Below, one piece after another: positions 38,356 to 51,097 of a stretch of 64,000 nucleotides of DNA. The stretch lies in NCBI GenBank assembly GCA_026686845.1, contig JAIVEN010000022.1:24774001-24838000 (forward strand), given 5' to 3'. Source of the DNA: Adenanthera pavonina (lineage: Eukaryota > Streptophyta > Magnoliopsida > Fabales > Fabaceae). The position numbers and the translations under genes are program-made. Numbering within the stretch: position 1 is the stretch's first letter; every line of letters begins with the position of its first letter. The notes under the pieces were generated by a model, which was not told the DNA's origin, made no database searches, and saw only the letters and a list, made by a program, of their open reading frames with translations.

Positions 38356-41300
38356 TGTAATATCCCAACTTTTATGGGATGCTATAGAATGAACAAAAGA
38401 TGAGAAATGAAGTGAGATGAAAAAGCTATATATAATCGGGCTTTAGAATGAATTAATTTCTCATTTAATTTTCAGAAGAAGTTATGTTTGGTCCTTAATT
38501 GGAATTAATTTTCCATAAGGTTCTTAGCAGAAATTAATTCCAGAACTCACCCCTAGAAAATATGCAATATACCACTTGAATGAAAGCCCGCTTCAAGCTA
38601 GGCACAATAGTATAAGTATTGCGTACCCAGGAGGTCTAGGTTGAGAGATAGACAAATTTGAAAGTTATTGTGAATAGTAAAAAGGAAAGAATAAAAAAAT
38701 TGGTCTTTGGGTAAAATTATAAGAAAGTGCTTGAAAGAATGGATAATTATTTTTTGACCTGACTTAAGGGCAAAATGGTCATTTCTCAAATTAGAAGTAA
38801 AATGTGAATAATGATTTGAAGGTCTAAAAATAAAAAAGTTAACATCGTAAAATGGAAAAGGAATTGGAAAAAATGGTGAGACACCGTTAAGCATAAAGAA
38901 TGACAAAGATCATTTTTTCTGATTAAACAAAAAAATGAGAAAATTATATTTTAGCCCCAAGAATTAAGAATGTGTGCAATTGAGTCCCTTAAGAATGGCT
39001 TCAACGTGAGAGGGAAAAGAGAAAGAAATTTGGGAAAAATTACATCTAATGACCCGAAAATTTTAAAAATTATAAATTACCCTTAGTCAAGGGCATTTTT
39101 AGAAATATGAAAAATTATAGTCAAAATGAAACTTTCAATGAGTTAAACCCAATGGAATATAGCAAGGAATCTATGAAGATCAAAATAATATTTATTGAGT
39201 GATTAGGGTTTAATATTAATATTTTACCCGATAAAGGTTATTTTAGACTGCAGAAAAAGATAGTACATATTCAAGGAAAATGATTGGACCTTACTAAAAT
39301 ATATTTTGCATCAAGATAATGATTTTGGACTAAAAGTAATTTTTGGATAATCCTGTACCAATTTAATAACAATTTTAGCAAAAATACTTAATCGGTACGG
39401 ATAAATTTAATCGGTAAAGAGTATTTTGGTCCATTAAAGTTTATGAAGCATTTTTTGGCCAAAAAAGGAGGTGAGCCACGTATGAATGAGCAGATGGGAT
39501 ACAAATGGAATTATGTGAAAAGCTTTTTAAAAGAAAAAGTAAATAAAAGTATATAGAAAAGTTAAGTAGTTAATTAGATGACATAATTATCATTTAAAAT
39601 CTAACACCTCATCTCCTTCACGTCTAAAACACGTTGAACTAGTGGAGAAGAAGAACAAGAAGTCATGGAACACCTAGGGAGAAAAGGAAGAAGAAAAAGC
39701 CAAGTTTGGTCATCAAACTCTCAAGGTAGATTTTTATGGTTATCCTCTTGTATATACTTGAGTATTATGATATTTCATGGATTATTTCTCTCCATTTTCC
39801 CTCTAAAATTTTCTTCCTAGAGAGAGAAAATGAAGCCATGAAGAAATTAAACCATGAAAAGTGATGTATTGGCTTCAAGGATTAAGGATATACCATTGGA
39901 TTGCAAATTAATCGGGTAGTTATTTTTCTACAAATTTATCAAATTTTCTGCCTATTTAGGGTTTGAAAAGGAAAGGGAATTTCATGATTTTGACCCCAAA
40001 AATGGATTCCTTAGGTCTAAAATAGGTAGATACAAGTATGTTGTACAAGAAAAACTCAAAGGAAAGTAAAGTGAAAATTTTAGTCCAAGTATGCATACTT
40101 TGTGCATGAGATTGTGTAATTGGTGGCTAATGGCCTCATTTTGTGATAATATAGGACTCAAAGAAGTGTTAGAAGTTCAAAGGAAAGGTGTGCAAATTTT
40201 GGAAAGGATTGAAAAGCTAAAAGGTAGTTTACTAACCTAATCTTGCATTATATAGTTATATAGTTGCAATGGTTTTAATGTTATACCAAATGTTTGCAAT
40301 GATGTTATATGATGATTTGTTGATATTGGTTGAGTTATTTGAGGGGTTTTGTGACCCCGGGATGTCCAAAATATAAGGGAAAACTCTGTCTAATTTTCTA
40401 TAAAATGTTTAAGCATAAATGATTCTAAATGTTTGAATGATGACTTGATGAAGTGTGCTTACATTATATGATTATATGTTTGCTTGATTAGTAGTAACTA
40501 CTGAGATTCTTTGAATCTCATCCCTTCCAAATGCTTACCATATTTAGGGCCAATCAATGCAAGGAATCCAAGAAGAGCTAAAGGAAAAAGAGGAAGAGAA
40601 TGATGAATGATATTATTATGCAAGTCTTAATTTTATATTTTGGGGAATTTGTATAAGTTTGTATGAAAGAGGTAAATCTTGTATGATGCCCTGAATATAT
40701 TCTTTTAAGTCCTCTATGGTATTATGCATGAAATTGGAGCAATAAATGTCAATATAAATGTGTTGTGAAGCTTATTATGTAAGCTATGACATAAGTTTAT
40801 TTGAGATGACCAGTATTGATTTAAGTAAGAGAACACTGTTTGAAAAAGAGCATCCTATATAAGTGTTATACATGCTCTTAAACTAGACGGAACAAACTTT
40901 TCATAGAGCTAAAGAACACTTAAATTGGATAATTGTACGAATTATAGTGAATTTTCAAAATTAGGGTTCAGAACAAAGAAAGATTGGGAAAACTGGAAAC
41001 TGAAAGTTAGGTAATGAAAAATTAAAAAGATGATATAAATTGTGCAGAGCTCAAAAAATTTATTGGTTTATATTTATGGAAATCTCTATGTTTTAAGTTT
41101 CATATGACACTGATTTGGAGGTAATTGGAGCTATATGATAGGAGATATGGAGGTTTTCCCAAAACTGTTCCAGCAAAAGTAGCATTTTGACCCTTTATGA
41201 TTTACATTAATGTTATGCCATGCACAAGTTGAATAAATGTACAAAAAAAATATTTATAGAAATTATACTCATAGAGATTTCCAATGACATAAGGAATGCA

Positions 41301-41686
41301 TAAATTAGCTCAGGGTAGAGTGATATATGAATTTTTAAATATAAGGCCAAAATCCTAAGGAAGAGAAAATGTTCAAATATACAGTAAATATTTGAGGAAT
41401 AAAATATATAAATTGGTCAAGAGAATGTTTTGTTTCATATTTTTTCTATATATAGAAGGTTTTATCTATTTTTAGAGACCTGAATCACTATGAAATAATT
41501 TTTTTAGAATTAGTTATGAATTTTCAAAGTTTAGTCTGTAAAGAAAAAACTACCATATGAACAGTAACAAAAAATTTTGAAAAGTTTGATTTTCATTCTG
41601 ATGTGATTCAAGCTTAGGATTAAGTATAATCAGACTTAAAAGGAGTCTAATTCATGAAAAATGAGTCTAAAAAGTAAGGTGTTACA
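38356..41686 (+). mobile_element. solo LTR (Ty3/gypsy type), 3.33 kb
   Basis: The element begins TGTAATATCCCAAC and ends AAGGTGTTACA, the TG...CA ends and terminal palindrome usual for long Ty3/gypsy LTRs of the Tekay/Del kind. It is flanked by a perfect 5-bp duplication, ACTAC (38351-38355 and 41687-41691). Removing it restores continuity of the Helitron helicase sequence. No primer-binding site, polypurine tract, gag or pol was seen inside, so this is one LTR left after LTR-LTR recombination. The short frames within it are not genes. The family is inferred from the ends and length. Confidence 0.8.
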
Positions 41687-41691
41687 ACTAC

Positions 41692-42464
41692 ACTGCTTTA
41701 TATTGCATATAGTATTTTCATGAACATCAAGAGATATATAGAATTGTAAATGCATAGTTCTTTCAGTTGACAATAATAAAGAAGTAATGTCATTTGATGT
41801 TACATTAAGAACAATTTTGCCATTAAATCTAAAAGAGGTTGAAAGAGTATTTCATACATATGTTTTACCAGTGCCTCCTTATCTATAAACAAAAAGTACT
41901 CCTTCTTTCCCAGATAAGATGAATTTATTGGAAGAAATCTTATATTTCTTGTAAGAGTAAGGAATTTCATTGATTCCAAATGCAAGATAAATTAATAGCA
42001 GTAAGAACTATATCCACATAAGCCATTCTTGGTATTACAGGCAGAATTGATCTAAAATTCTCGCCCAATACAACTACTTTACCTTCAAAAGGAAGGTTTA
42101 TAGCTGAATAATTGGATAGTTTTAAGATATATTTAAGACTCTGATTGTAAGCCTCAAAGTAAAATTTGTTAGCAATAGGTGCTTCATGCCATATAATTAA
42201 TGAAGTATGAACCAACAACTCAGCAAGATAACTATACTATTTTATATTGCATATAGTATTTTCATGAATATCAAGAGATATGTAGAATTGTAAATGCATA
42301 GTTCTTTCAGTTGGCAATAATAAAAAAACAATGTCATTTGATGCTACACTAAGAATAATTTTGCCATTGAATCTAAAAGAGGTTGAAAGAGTATTTCATA
42401 CATATATTTTACCAATGCCTCCTTATCTATAAACAAAAAGTACTCCTCCTTTCCCAGATATATA
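41692..42464 (-). pseudogene. duplicated Helitron helicase segment
   Basis: 41692-41916 completes the first copy of a helicase segment interrupted by the LTR. 41917-42464 is a second copy of the whole unit, 38033-38355 plus 41692-41916. The second copy encodes LVHTSLIIWHEAPIANKFYF and FEGKVVVLGENFRSILPVIPR (42218-41967), again lacking the catalytic Asp. The junction near 41914 joins CCCAGATA to AGATGAATTTATT. This is a direct tandem duplication of about 546 bp that predates the LTR insertion. Confidence 0.75.
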
Positions 42465-45400
42465 TAATAGGAAAGTATAAAATTTTTTATATATCCCCTA
42501 GAGAATATGTCAAATAACTATACACAATATAACACTATATATATAATGGTATAAACCAAACACATGCACTCTATGAAAAAATATAAAAAAAAAATCTATA
42601 ATAAATATTTGAGAGTAACATTCTATTAAACAAATGTTCTCAACACATTCAGTACATGTGAACTTGGATGAAATCTTTCAATCTTAGTGATAATAGCTAT
42701 CGATCATGCATAAAATAGGTTGTAGAATTAGTTGGAAATATCCTCCGCATTAGAATGTAAGCTAGATTTTCTTCAAATCCTCCTTTCTGCAATTTTATTA
42801 GAGATCATATTGATTTTCTAGCAATATTTTGTAAAGCATTTATGCAATGTTTATTTTTAAGGAACCTATTCACAATTTAAATATAAATGTGTGTGTGTGT
42901 AAGAAAGAAACTTTGATAACAAAAGAGTGGACTTATCAGAAGATCAAACAATATAATCCTAAATATGTAAATATTATGCGATGATAAATCAAATATTAAA
43001 ATAAGCACACACATATAGATATATGTGTGTATTTGTAAATAAAAATCATAAAAAATAAATAGAAAATGGATATTAAAAATTATGATAGTTGGGTTACATA
43101 AAAAGTTATATAACTATTATTAAACAAATTAAGATAATCCGATTATAATCTATAAGAAATTAGCTGATCAACCTTCAAATTCCAAATACTCACATTCATA
43201 AATAATTCGATTTTAGTCATTAACTAAATGCATATAGAAGAAACATTAATAACAAAGTAAATTAAACACAGTAAAGGATGAGTCTCTCAACATGACATAG
43301 GCAGAATTACAGCAGATGAAAAAATGTCTCTCAAACAAAATGAAAGATGACCATACTAATTCATTTTGAATTGATACATTTATTTATAGAGTAGAAAGAT
43401 AACATATCAGTTTTAATATTAATTCAACGATAAATCTGCAAATATCAAATAGAATATTATAGATAGATAAAATATTATTTTACATATAAAAATTATTTAA
43501 AATTTTTGAATAGGTCTACAACATCAAGTAAGCAATCACAAAAATTCTTAAATTGAATCATTTACAAATAATAATGAAAAACTATTTTAATTGAAATATA
43601 ACTATTAATTAAATTTAACAAATGGTTTAATATATATGTATATATATACATGTATATAAATTATCTTAATAATAGTATAATTTAAATTTAAATAATAGCA
43701 TAAATATCATGAATAGGTCAAAGATAATAATACATTATCTTTTGATATTTTACATTTTTCATTTATGATTTTAAATCTATTATCTTTTTATATTTTCTAT
43801 ATTTTATATTATAGTTAGTTTAAAATTAATTGATTTTCCTATTTTGATTGAAATATATTTTTGATGATACATTTGCAAATGTATTTATAGACAAAAATTC
43901 ATGATTCAATTAATAAAAATAATTTAATTTTGATTACAATTATGTACGATCATAATAGCCTCTTATAAATGGTATTTTTGGATAAAAATAAATCACTCAC
44001 AACTAATTTAAAGTTATAAATTTAATATATAATCATGTAAAATATATGAAAATTAAGAAAAATATAGCCATAATTTATTTTCTCACTGTTCAAATAAAGA
44101 TATGTTGATTTTATTATTATTTTTTTTATTTTTTTCCAACTTGATTTTATTATTTGTTACAAAGACAATATTCATTAAAATTACTTTTACAAATTCTAAA
44201 TTCACATATTTTAATTCTTATTTAGAGATAATAGTAAATAACAAATAAATAATATAACAATATCAAATTTAAGATAGATGATCATCAATTTATACAAACC
44301 TAATAAATTAATTGCAAATCTCAATTAATATTGAAAGTTGTTGGAAAAAAATCAAATGTCATTTAACACATAAGTCTTAAAATTTAGAATTTCTTTTTTT
44401 TTTTGAAAAACTGAAGTGGTAGCATGGGTTTCTAACTTTTTGTTATATATTTTTATATATAATATATTGTATAAGTAATATCTAAATGAAAAAATCTCAA
44501 AATATATCTAGGAGTTAAATTGGGTTATTTATAAAAAAAATATTTTAAAAATTATAAAGAGTTGACTTTTTCTTTGATGATAATAATTTTTTCAAAGATG
44601 TATGAATAAAATCAAATCTAAATAAATAAAAAATATATTGTACAATCATGATTAATCATAAATCGATATCAAATCACTTTTTTTAAAATTATAGATTTTA
44701 TTGAAGCTATATATTTTGTTTTCCTTGATTTTTTATTTAGTTTGAAATGATAATTTAATTACATGGATTCTTAAATTTTAAAATTTGAACTCAAATTGTC
44801 ATAGATTAAGTAATCAATTTTTACCCTTAATACCTAAGATATTACACAAAAAAGAATCTGTTCATATAATTGATTTTATGATTTAAGATTGATTTGTAGC
44901 AATTTACCTATGTATATAGTATTTGATATGAAAAAATTTTATTAGAAATATTATAATCTATAAAATTGAATTAAGTTGAAATCTAAAATTAAATTAAATG
45001 TAAATTGATTTGCTAATGATAGTTTCATTTTAATATATTCATTCAAATATAATTGAAAAAAAATTAAATCACCAAATTACCAAACAAAATTAATGGTTAT
45101 TAGTTGTATTTTTTTATTCAAATTTATTAAATAATTATTGATGTGAAATTCCATTTAAATTATTAAGTCAATCTTAACTAAAATTCTTATTAATTTGATT
45201 AGTTTGACAATTGAATGATTTAATATCTATTTGAAAATTTATATTAATTAGAAAATTTGTTGAATTATATGATTTAATATTAATTAGGATTAGAGTAATT
45301 TATTATAGTTTTCATATATAACTTTTTGACTAAATAAAGTATTCAATCTATTATATATACAAAATCAATGGATTGAACACATTATTGACAAAAATCTATT

Positions 45401-46129
45401 ATATTGTATTAATTATATAATTTATTAATTGAAAATTTTGAGTTGCTTAACTTGAAAATTGGTAGTTAACCATCTTAACTCCCATTTATTTTAATGGCAT
45501 ATTGATATGAAGGTGAAAAATAATAATAATTATAATCCATTAATCTATTTTTACATATTTATGGCCATTAAATTTCTACTATATCTCAATAATTATTTAT
45601 ATTTAAAATTTTGTAGTAGCAAAAAATTAATGATTATATGAAAAAATAATACCAAAAGTCATCTTGATTCAACTATATCTAATTAATTTTATTATTTTAA
45701 TGACTGAATATATCCAATTAAAAAATTAATAAAGAAACTCAAAAGTTCCATATATTTCATATCTTGCAAATTCTATCATTTAAATATTCATCACATAAAA
45801 AAAACTTAACAATTTTTATATAATAGATATATACTACCAAGAAGTTTACAATATCATATATAATATTAAACAATCAAAAAAGTACTTTTATATATTAAAT
45901 TTCAGAAATATTTTTATAACAATCTTTTCAAATTCCTTAAGAATATCAACTATTTAAAATTAATATTTTTTTATTTTATCACTTAAATGATTATAATATA
46001 ATTAATACGTTATAATAAAAAACAAATAAATATATAAACTATATATAGTTAATTAATAATAATAAAATAAAAAAATAAATTTCAATATAACAACTTTAAA
46101 CACACATACTTATTATCTTGAATTATTAT
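42465..46129. other. very AT-rich DNA, no gene seen
   Basis: About 3.7 kb of extremely AT-rich DNA with a (GT)n run near 42889-42900, TA-rich palindromes near 43630-43660, and a - strand stretch near 44470-44390 that resembles a Helitron 5' region (also seen near 47431-47360). No coding sequence is recognised. Confidence 0.45.
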
Positions 46130-46740
46130 CTCTATCCTCTTTTATTACTTAACATCCTTTACCGGCTGCTCAATCCCTTCAATCCCACTTAACTTGCCAA
46201 TGACATCTATAACAAATTACTTAGTCATAAAAATGAATTTATATATATTATAAACTAAAACGTAAAATTGAATATAATTAAAATTATTCATACAAATTAA
46301 GAAACGATCATTTGAATTCCTTGATAAGATTTCATTACAATAAGTAAACAAAAAACCATATGAATGTATATTTCCATTATCAACTTGTAATTGCACATTG
46401 GTTGAATATTGGAAATATAATTTGAATTCATGGTTAGTGGTGTGGTATGAATCGGTATTATTACCAACGTCAAATATCTTTATAATGTATATTTTACCCT
46501 CCTTCAATATGTCCTTAAACTCGAAGAAGAATACTTTTTTGATCACTTCATAAATACGATCACCTTAATTTAATATAAAAAATAATAAAGTTAGAGACAA
46601 TAATATAACCACTATAGGACAATATATACACTATATATTAAATACTTACATTAGCATCTTGCAAAACTAACACAATTGAATTATAATCATTTTGGTGACT
46701 GATGTGAGGGCAACTTTCATAACCGTATAACTCTAATTTT
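46130..46740 (-). pseudogene. RPA1-like N-terminal OB-fold fragment (DUF223-like)
   Basis: On the - strand, 46546-46217 reads FKDILKEGKIYIIKIFDV, then SYHTTNHEFKLYFQY, the first ssDNA-binding OB fold of plant RPA1-like proteins. An upstream piece (about 46730-46650) ends VLVLQDAN before GTAAGT. A downstream piece (about 46210-46140) begins DVIGKLSGIEG and runs into stop codons. Canonical splicing of the first junction would not keep the frame, and the third piece has in-frame stops, so I call it a pseudogene. It may be cargo of a Helitron. Confidence 0.6.
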
Positions 46741-47515
46741 AATTTACTAATCATGTCTCAGATGATGAATAACCCTCATAATATCATAAGACACCTCACG
46801 AAACGTTCCTGTACATAAAGAAAAAATAAAAAAATAAATTATGACAACAATTACTTGAGATACGATAAAATTTATGGTATGGAACCAAATAGGAATGTTG
46901 ATTTTATAGAACAAAATACCACATTACAATAATAAAAAAAAGAATCAATTTCGATCGCAATCATATCATAACAACATCTCCCAAATATCACTCAATAAAC
47001 AAAAACAATTTAAAAACAAATAGTTTAACAATTATATATTATAAATAAAATAAACAATAAGATAAAACACTAAAAATAAATATAATATATCCATAAATAA
47101 AAGTATATCAACCAAAAGAAGAAAAGATTGTCATAATAATTTCTAAATTACATATCTTAACAGCAGTGAAGATATAATAATAAATAACTAACAATATAAT
47201 CTTACAAATTGATTTATGGATGAATACAAACTATTGATTTATAATAATATCTAAACGTGTAAATCCTGATATCTTAACTGCTTTTAAGATATAATAGTAA
47301 AAAACTAATATAAAATCTTAAAAGTAATAACTCAAATTTTACTAAGTTTTTTCAAAATGCCGATGTGAAGATATGAGGTTCTAGCTTTTGGTTATACTTT
47401 TATGTATATAATAAATAGATAGATAGATAGATTTATTGTCAATAAAAGTGAATAAACTCATGCAAAAAAAAAGTAATAATAAACTAATACATAATGTTAT
47501 TTATAATTTATTATA
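46741..47515. other. AT-rich flank of the pararetroviral block
   Basis: AT-rich with no gene. A (GATA)n microsatellite lies at 47414-47432. Read on the - strand, this region starts A|TCTATCTATC and continues AAAGTATAACCAAAAGC, a possible Helitron 5' terminus. Viral sequence starts abruptly at 47516. Confidence 0.45.
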
Positions 47516-47659
47516 ACAGAGATTGATAATCCTAAGGTGATCCGTCCAGAGTGCCCAGGAGAGGCCGTTTATCGGATAAAACTGAATTATCATTCTTCTA
47601 CTAAGAAAAGTCATCATCTATTGCCCCTAGTAATCTCATTACTGGAAAGGGACCCGAAT

Positions 47660-47671
47660 TGGTATCAGAGC
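47660..47671 (+). other. tRNA-Met primer-binding site, copy A
   Basis: TGGTATCAGAGC, complementary to the 3' end of initiator tRNA-Met, is the minus-strand DNA primer site of caulimovirids. It lies 69 nt before the movement-protein start at 47740. Confidence 0.9.
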
Positions 47672-47739
47672 CTAAACAGGCCAAACAGGAAGGAAGATAT
47701 AGTTATAAAAGAATGATAGAGAGAGAACCTTAGAACATC

Positions 47740-48273
47740 ATGACTGAGTTATCAGAATCCACTTCTACTTCTTCTACTCCAGTTAGACTTTCCTCAGCCT
47801 TCTCTTTAGATAAACTTCCCTCTTCAGTTAAAAGAATCCTCTCCAACAAGATTGATAATTTTGTGGAAATCACCCATATCCCAGAAGAAGTCCATATCGA
47901 TAATACTGAGTTACTCTTACTCAGTCCCTATGTAATTTTTTCCCAAGATAGAACTTATGCTAGATCTCTTCGTCAGAGAATAGCAAGGATCATTCATACT
48001 CCCAGGCTACAAGTGAAAGAATATGTCCAGAGTTCCAAACTGGAACAGTGTGGACTTAAAGCCACAACGGCAGAACAGTATGTTACGTTGGAGATTCCTC
48101 AACTCCTGATCAACACTTGGAGACAGCAGGGATATACTCACATCCATATTGGTGCCATTAGATTGGTTCTAACTCTCCATGGAAGGAAAGGCATTCCAGC
48201 TACTGCCAGAGTTGCAATCCTTGACTCCACCTATAAATCATACTCAAATTGGTGCACTTTTAACCACTTTTAG
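47740..48273 (+). pseudogene. movement protein N-terminal part, copy A
   Basis: This 177-codon frame begins ATGACTGAG and carries the first part of a 30K-superfamily movement protein, including the LDS motif in VAILDSTYKSY near its end. The family uses this protein to modify plasmodesmata for cell-to-cell spread. The frame stops (TAG, 48271-48273) in the middle of the 30K core, which continues in another frame. The same break occurs in copies B and C. The break is described only. Confidence 0.8.
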
Positions 48274-49360
48274 CAATGGAAGTGTGGTCATGACAATTGC
48301 TCCTGATTTTAATATCAAACTTGACGATGCCACCTTACCATCTCGGTTGAAGGTATAAATTCAAATTCATGGAGCAGAACAAGATGAGAAAGCCATTATG
48401 GCTACCCTGCATCACCAAATGATTTATCGTCTGCAAGATCATGCGGTGAATTTAGAATTTCCAAATTCTACTTTAGATGCACTCTACATGGTTTCCAATC
48501 AATCGGATACCTCTGTAATCCAAATTCCTAGAAGAATTTCAAAGGAAGAATTGGCACAGATCATGCCCTTGGAATGGATCAATAACTATGAGAAAGAGTT
48601 TCACTCTTCTTGTAGAGACGTGCATACTATTGATGCCCCTGTCCTAGAACGCCTAGAAAATGGAATGGTAAAATTTACCTTCAAGAGGCCAGGACAACCA
48701 CCAGCGTCCTACTCAGGACAAATTTTGACGATCAAACCAGCTTACAAACATAAGGAGAAAGTCCCCATCCATTCTGTAGATGCGGAGGCTAAGCCATGTT
48801 TTGTTTCAAAAGTACATGGTCATTTTGTATGGGATGCAGCTCCTGAAGAATGCGATCCAGACTGTGGTTGCTATTATTGGGATAACTGGCATGGACCTGA
48901 GCACAACCTATACCAACCAAGTGAATCCAAGCCTACCCCATACCTTAAACAGAAACCATCCTGCAAATCTTTCAAAGCCAATCAAGATCAGGATTTTGAT
49001 CATGGTCCAAAACAAAATATCCGCAGAAAGAAACAATGGGTTGAAATACCCAAGGAAACACCCACGCCAACTACTTTTCATCAAATGCTTCAAGAGTTAG
49101 GTCATTCGGACTTAGCTTCATCAATCTTTTCAAAAGAAGATTTCACCTTCTCAGTTTATACTCCTAAACCAGAACCTGTTATACCAACAATTCCATCAAA
49201 GCCTACCCAAGACCTCCCTTGCATAGCCATGATTCGTCCTATGTATGAAGAGGATTTTCCTCCTTTGGAACGAAGGACTAATGAATCATCCAGATACACT
49301 TCCCGACCATTTGTTCAGCAAGACCAAATGACTCCTCAAGGTGCAAGAACTACAACCTAA
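48179..49360 (+). pseudogene. movement protein C-terminal part and linker, copy A
   Basis: This frame overlaps the preceding one by about 95 nt. It carries the rest of the 30K core (LPSRLKVQIQIHGAE in the sister copies), then a Cys/His/Trp-rich segment (DPDCGCYYWDNWHGPEHN) and a polar linker with EEDFPPLE. Copy A has a private stop TAA at 48356-48358, where B and C read CAA, and the shared stop TAA at 49358-49360. Confidence 0.75.
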
Positions 49361-50200
49361 TCTGAAGAAGTTCTAAATTGGCACACTGAGAATTCAGTTA
49401 GCCAAAACAAAGTCCTACACAAGATAAACACTCGATTAGAACAACTTCATGATAAGACAGATGTGTTCTCCAGCAAACTGGATATTCTGGACCAAACGGT
49501 CAAGAATCTTTATGAGAATTATTCTCACAGAGCTCAGAAGCTTGATCAAGAGCTCAGGGGATATATTGATACTCGGTACACAGGACCATTGTTCTTCCAG
49601 AAAGAACAGGAATTGAAGCATGTAAAAGAAGAACTGAAAAGGATTGAGGCAGATTTTGCAAAACAATCAGCCATATATCATCAAGAACCATTATTTCATA
49701 CCCCATTATATACACCACCCTTTGTGTCCTCCACACCATACTTCCCATCCACATCCACAGCCAAAGAACCTTTCAAAATGAATTATCCAATCTTCCAGCA
49801 GCTTAGAAAAGAAAGGAAACAACAAACCCAAAAACACCAACCAGTTCCTCCCCAAACATTTGTTCAAACCCAAGTGTCTCTTCCCTCAACCTCATATACC
49901 CCAGAATACATACCTCCACAAAAACCCTTGAAGATTCATACCCCATCATCATCACCAGAAAGACAGCCACCACCTAAAGACTTTTCAAAAAACAAGACCA
50001 TTACCACCATCAAACCTATGTCAGAACCATCCACTGATTTTGAAGGAGACCTATCCTTCTCAGAATCAGATTCTGCTACAACAACCGATTCCTCTTTGTC
50101 CTCAGAAAAACCACATCCAATATTCATGGTTGATATAAATCCTCCTCCATTTAAGGAAACACCAGCCTCAGCTGTTGAAGAACATGAGCCCATGGTTTAG
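49361..50200 (+). pseudogene. coat-protein upstream region, copy A
   Basis: Same frame as the flanking pieces. It starts with a predicted coiled coil (heptad-like LEQLHDKTDVFSSKLDILDQ, then VKNLYENYSHRAQKLDQEL). A Pro/Ser/Thr-rich stretch and an acidic serine cluster (DFEGDLSFSESDSATT) follow, typical of the region before caulimovirid coat proteins. It ends at a shared TAG (50198-50200). Confidence 0.65.
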
Positions 50201-50800
50201 GAGACAACTGAATCAGTTCACAGTGGGCAAGAAGGATTTCAAAAACCTTCAAATGGTCCATATTTTACATTTGATGATCTTCCCCATCATCGTTGGAGAG
50301 AGAAACTTTATCAATTTGGTGCATGGCTAGATGTACAGATGAATGACCCTGGAGCCAATAGACAAGAGGTGCTAACCAACTTCTTATCAAGGCTAACTGG
50401 AAACCTAAGAGAATGGTTTACCAGTCTTAGTGAGTATCAAAGACTCCAGATGGCTCAACATGATATACCCACTTTCCTGGGTATTTTGCATAAGGAATTT
50501 ATTGGAGACTTCGGAATCATTGACAGAAGAGCTCGTCAAGAGTATTTTGAGATGAAATGCTGCTCACTGGAGAGACATGATTTACAGAAGCATTACAAAA
50601 GGATGGCAGAAAAGTATTATATGTTAGGAGGAGCTAATGACGTAAATTTGAGGCATGTCTTCATAGCTTCTCTACCAGAAGAGCTATTACCAGAATTACA
50701 GAAATCCATTAATGCCTTACAGAGAGACATGATGCATATATCTCTCGGAGAAATTTATCAGATAGCCCTAGGAGCACTAGACAGACTCTGTGAACAGTAG
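50201..50800 (+). pseudogene. coat protein core, copy A
   Basis: It continues in frame after the shared TAG. The helical core contains HHRWREKLYQFGAWLDVQM, LTNFLSRLTGNLREWF and LRHVFIASLPEELLPELQ, resembling the caulimovirid capsid / retroviral-gag-like fold. It ends at a second shared TAG (50798-50800). It would form the icosahedral capsid. Confidence 0.75.
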
Positions 50801-51067
50801 AAGTTTGTTAAGAATGTGCTAAAGGAGAAAACTCATCTTTACAAAGTTTGCAGAAGACCAGATTTGAAGATCAAATGCAAGGATAAAGAAGCTTGCTCAT
50901 GTTCATCAAAGAAGAAATCACACTTCTTTCAGTATCCGAAGAAAAAGAAGTTTTACTCAAAAAAGAGAAGAAAACCTTTTAGGTTTTTCAAAAAGAGAAC
51001 TTCTTCAATCAGTAGATTCTCCAACAGGTGTTATCTCTGCGGTCAAAAGGGACATTACGCAAAATAA
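50801..51067 (+). pseudogene. CCHC zinc knuckle region, copy A
   Basis: A highly basic Lys/Arg/Phe-rich segment leads to CYLCGQKGHYAK, the CX2CX4H part of an RNA-binding zinc knuckle. A TAA stop (51065-51067) stands in the last spacer position, immediately before the final Cys codon. The stop is shared with copy C, where it lies at 58633-58631. Confidence 0.85.
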
Positions 51068-51097
51068 TGTCCAAACAAGACCAGGAAAGGAATAAAG

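Larger units (their letters stand above)
37013..42464 (-). mobile_element. Helitron 2 (3' part), interrupted by a solo LTR
   Basis: The 3' terminus CTAG (37016-37013) is preceded on the - strand by the hairpin CTCGTG...CACGGG (37040-37024) and followed by T, matching the Helitron 1 terminus almost base for base. Upstream on the - strand lie diverged helicase pieces equivalent to 26229-27700 of Helitron 1. A Ty3-type solo LTR (38356-41686) splits the element, and a segment of about 546 bp is duplicated. Its 5' end could not be fixed; sequences resembling Helitron 5' ends occur near 44470 and 47431. Confidence 0.65.

Noticed and set aside
38356..41686. Complete LTR retrotransposon or host gene with frames at 38598-38906
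   Set aside because: No PBS, polypurine tract or pol motifs lie inside, and the short frames lack any family feature; a solo LTR explains the ends and the target duplication.
44380..44480. Exact 5' end of Helitron 2
   Set aside because: Similar to a sequence near 47360-47431, but no A|TC boundary could be fixed, so it was not annotated as a terminus.
47660..47671. Fragment of a tRNA gene
   Set aside because: The 12-nt match is only the primer-binding site complementary to tRNA-Met; no cloverleaf surrounds it. No tRNA or rRNA gene was recognised in the window.
49358..51067. Serial stop-codon read-through as a programmed expression strategy of the virus
   Set aside because: Four in-frame stops (two TAA, two TAG), one inside the zinc knuckle, plus a frame break in a structural core are better explained by a dead common ancestor. 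No recoding context such as CARYYA was seen at them.
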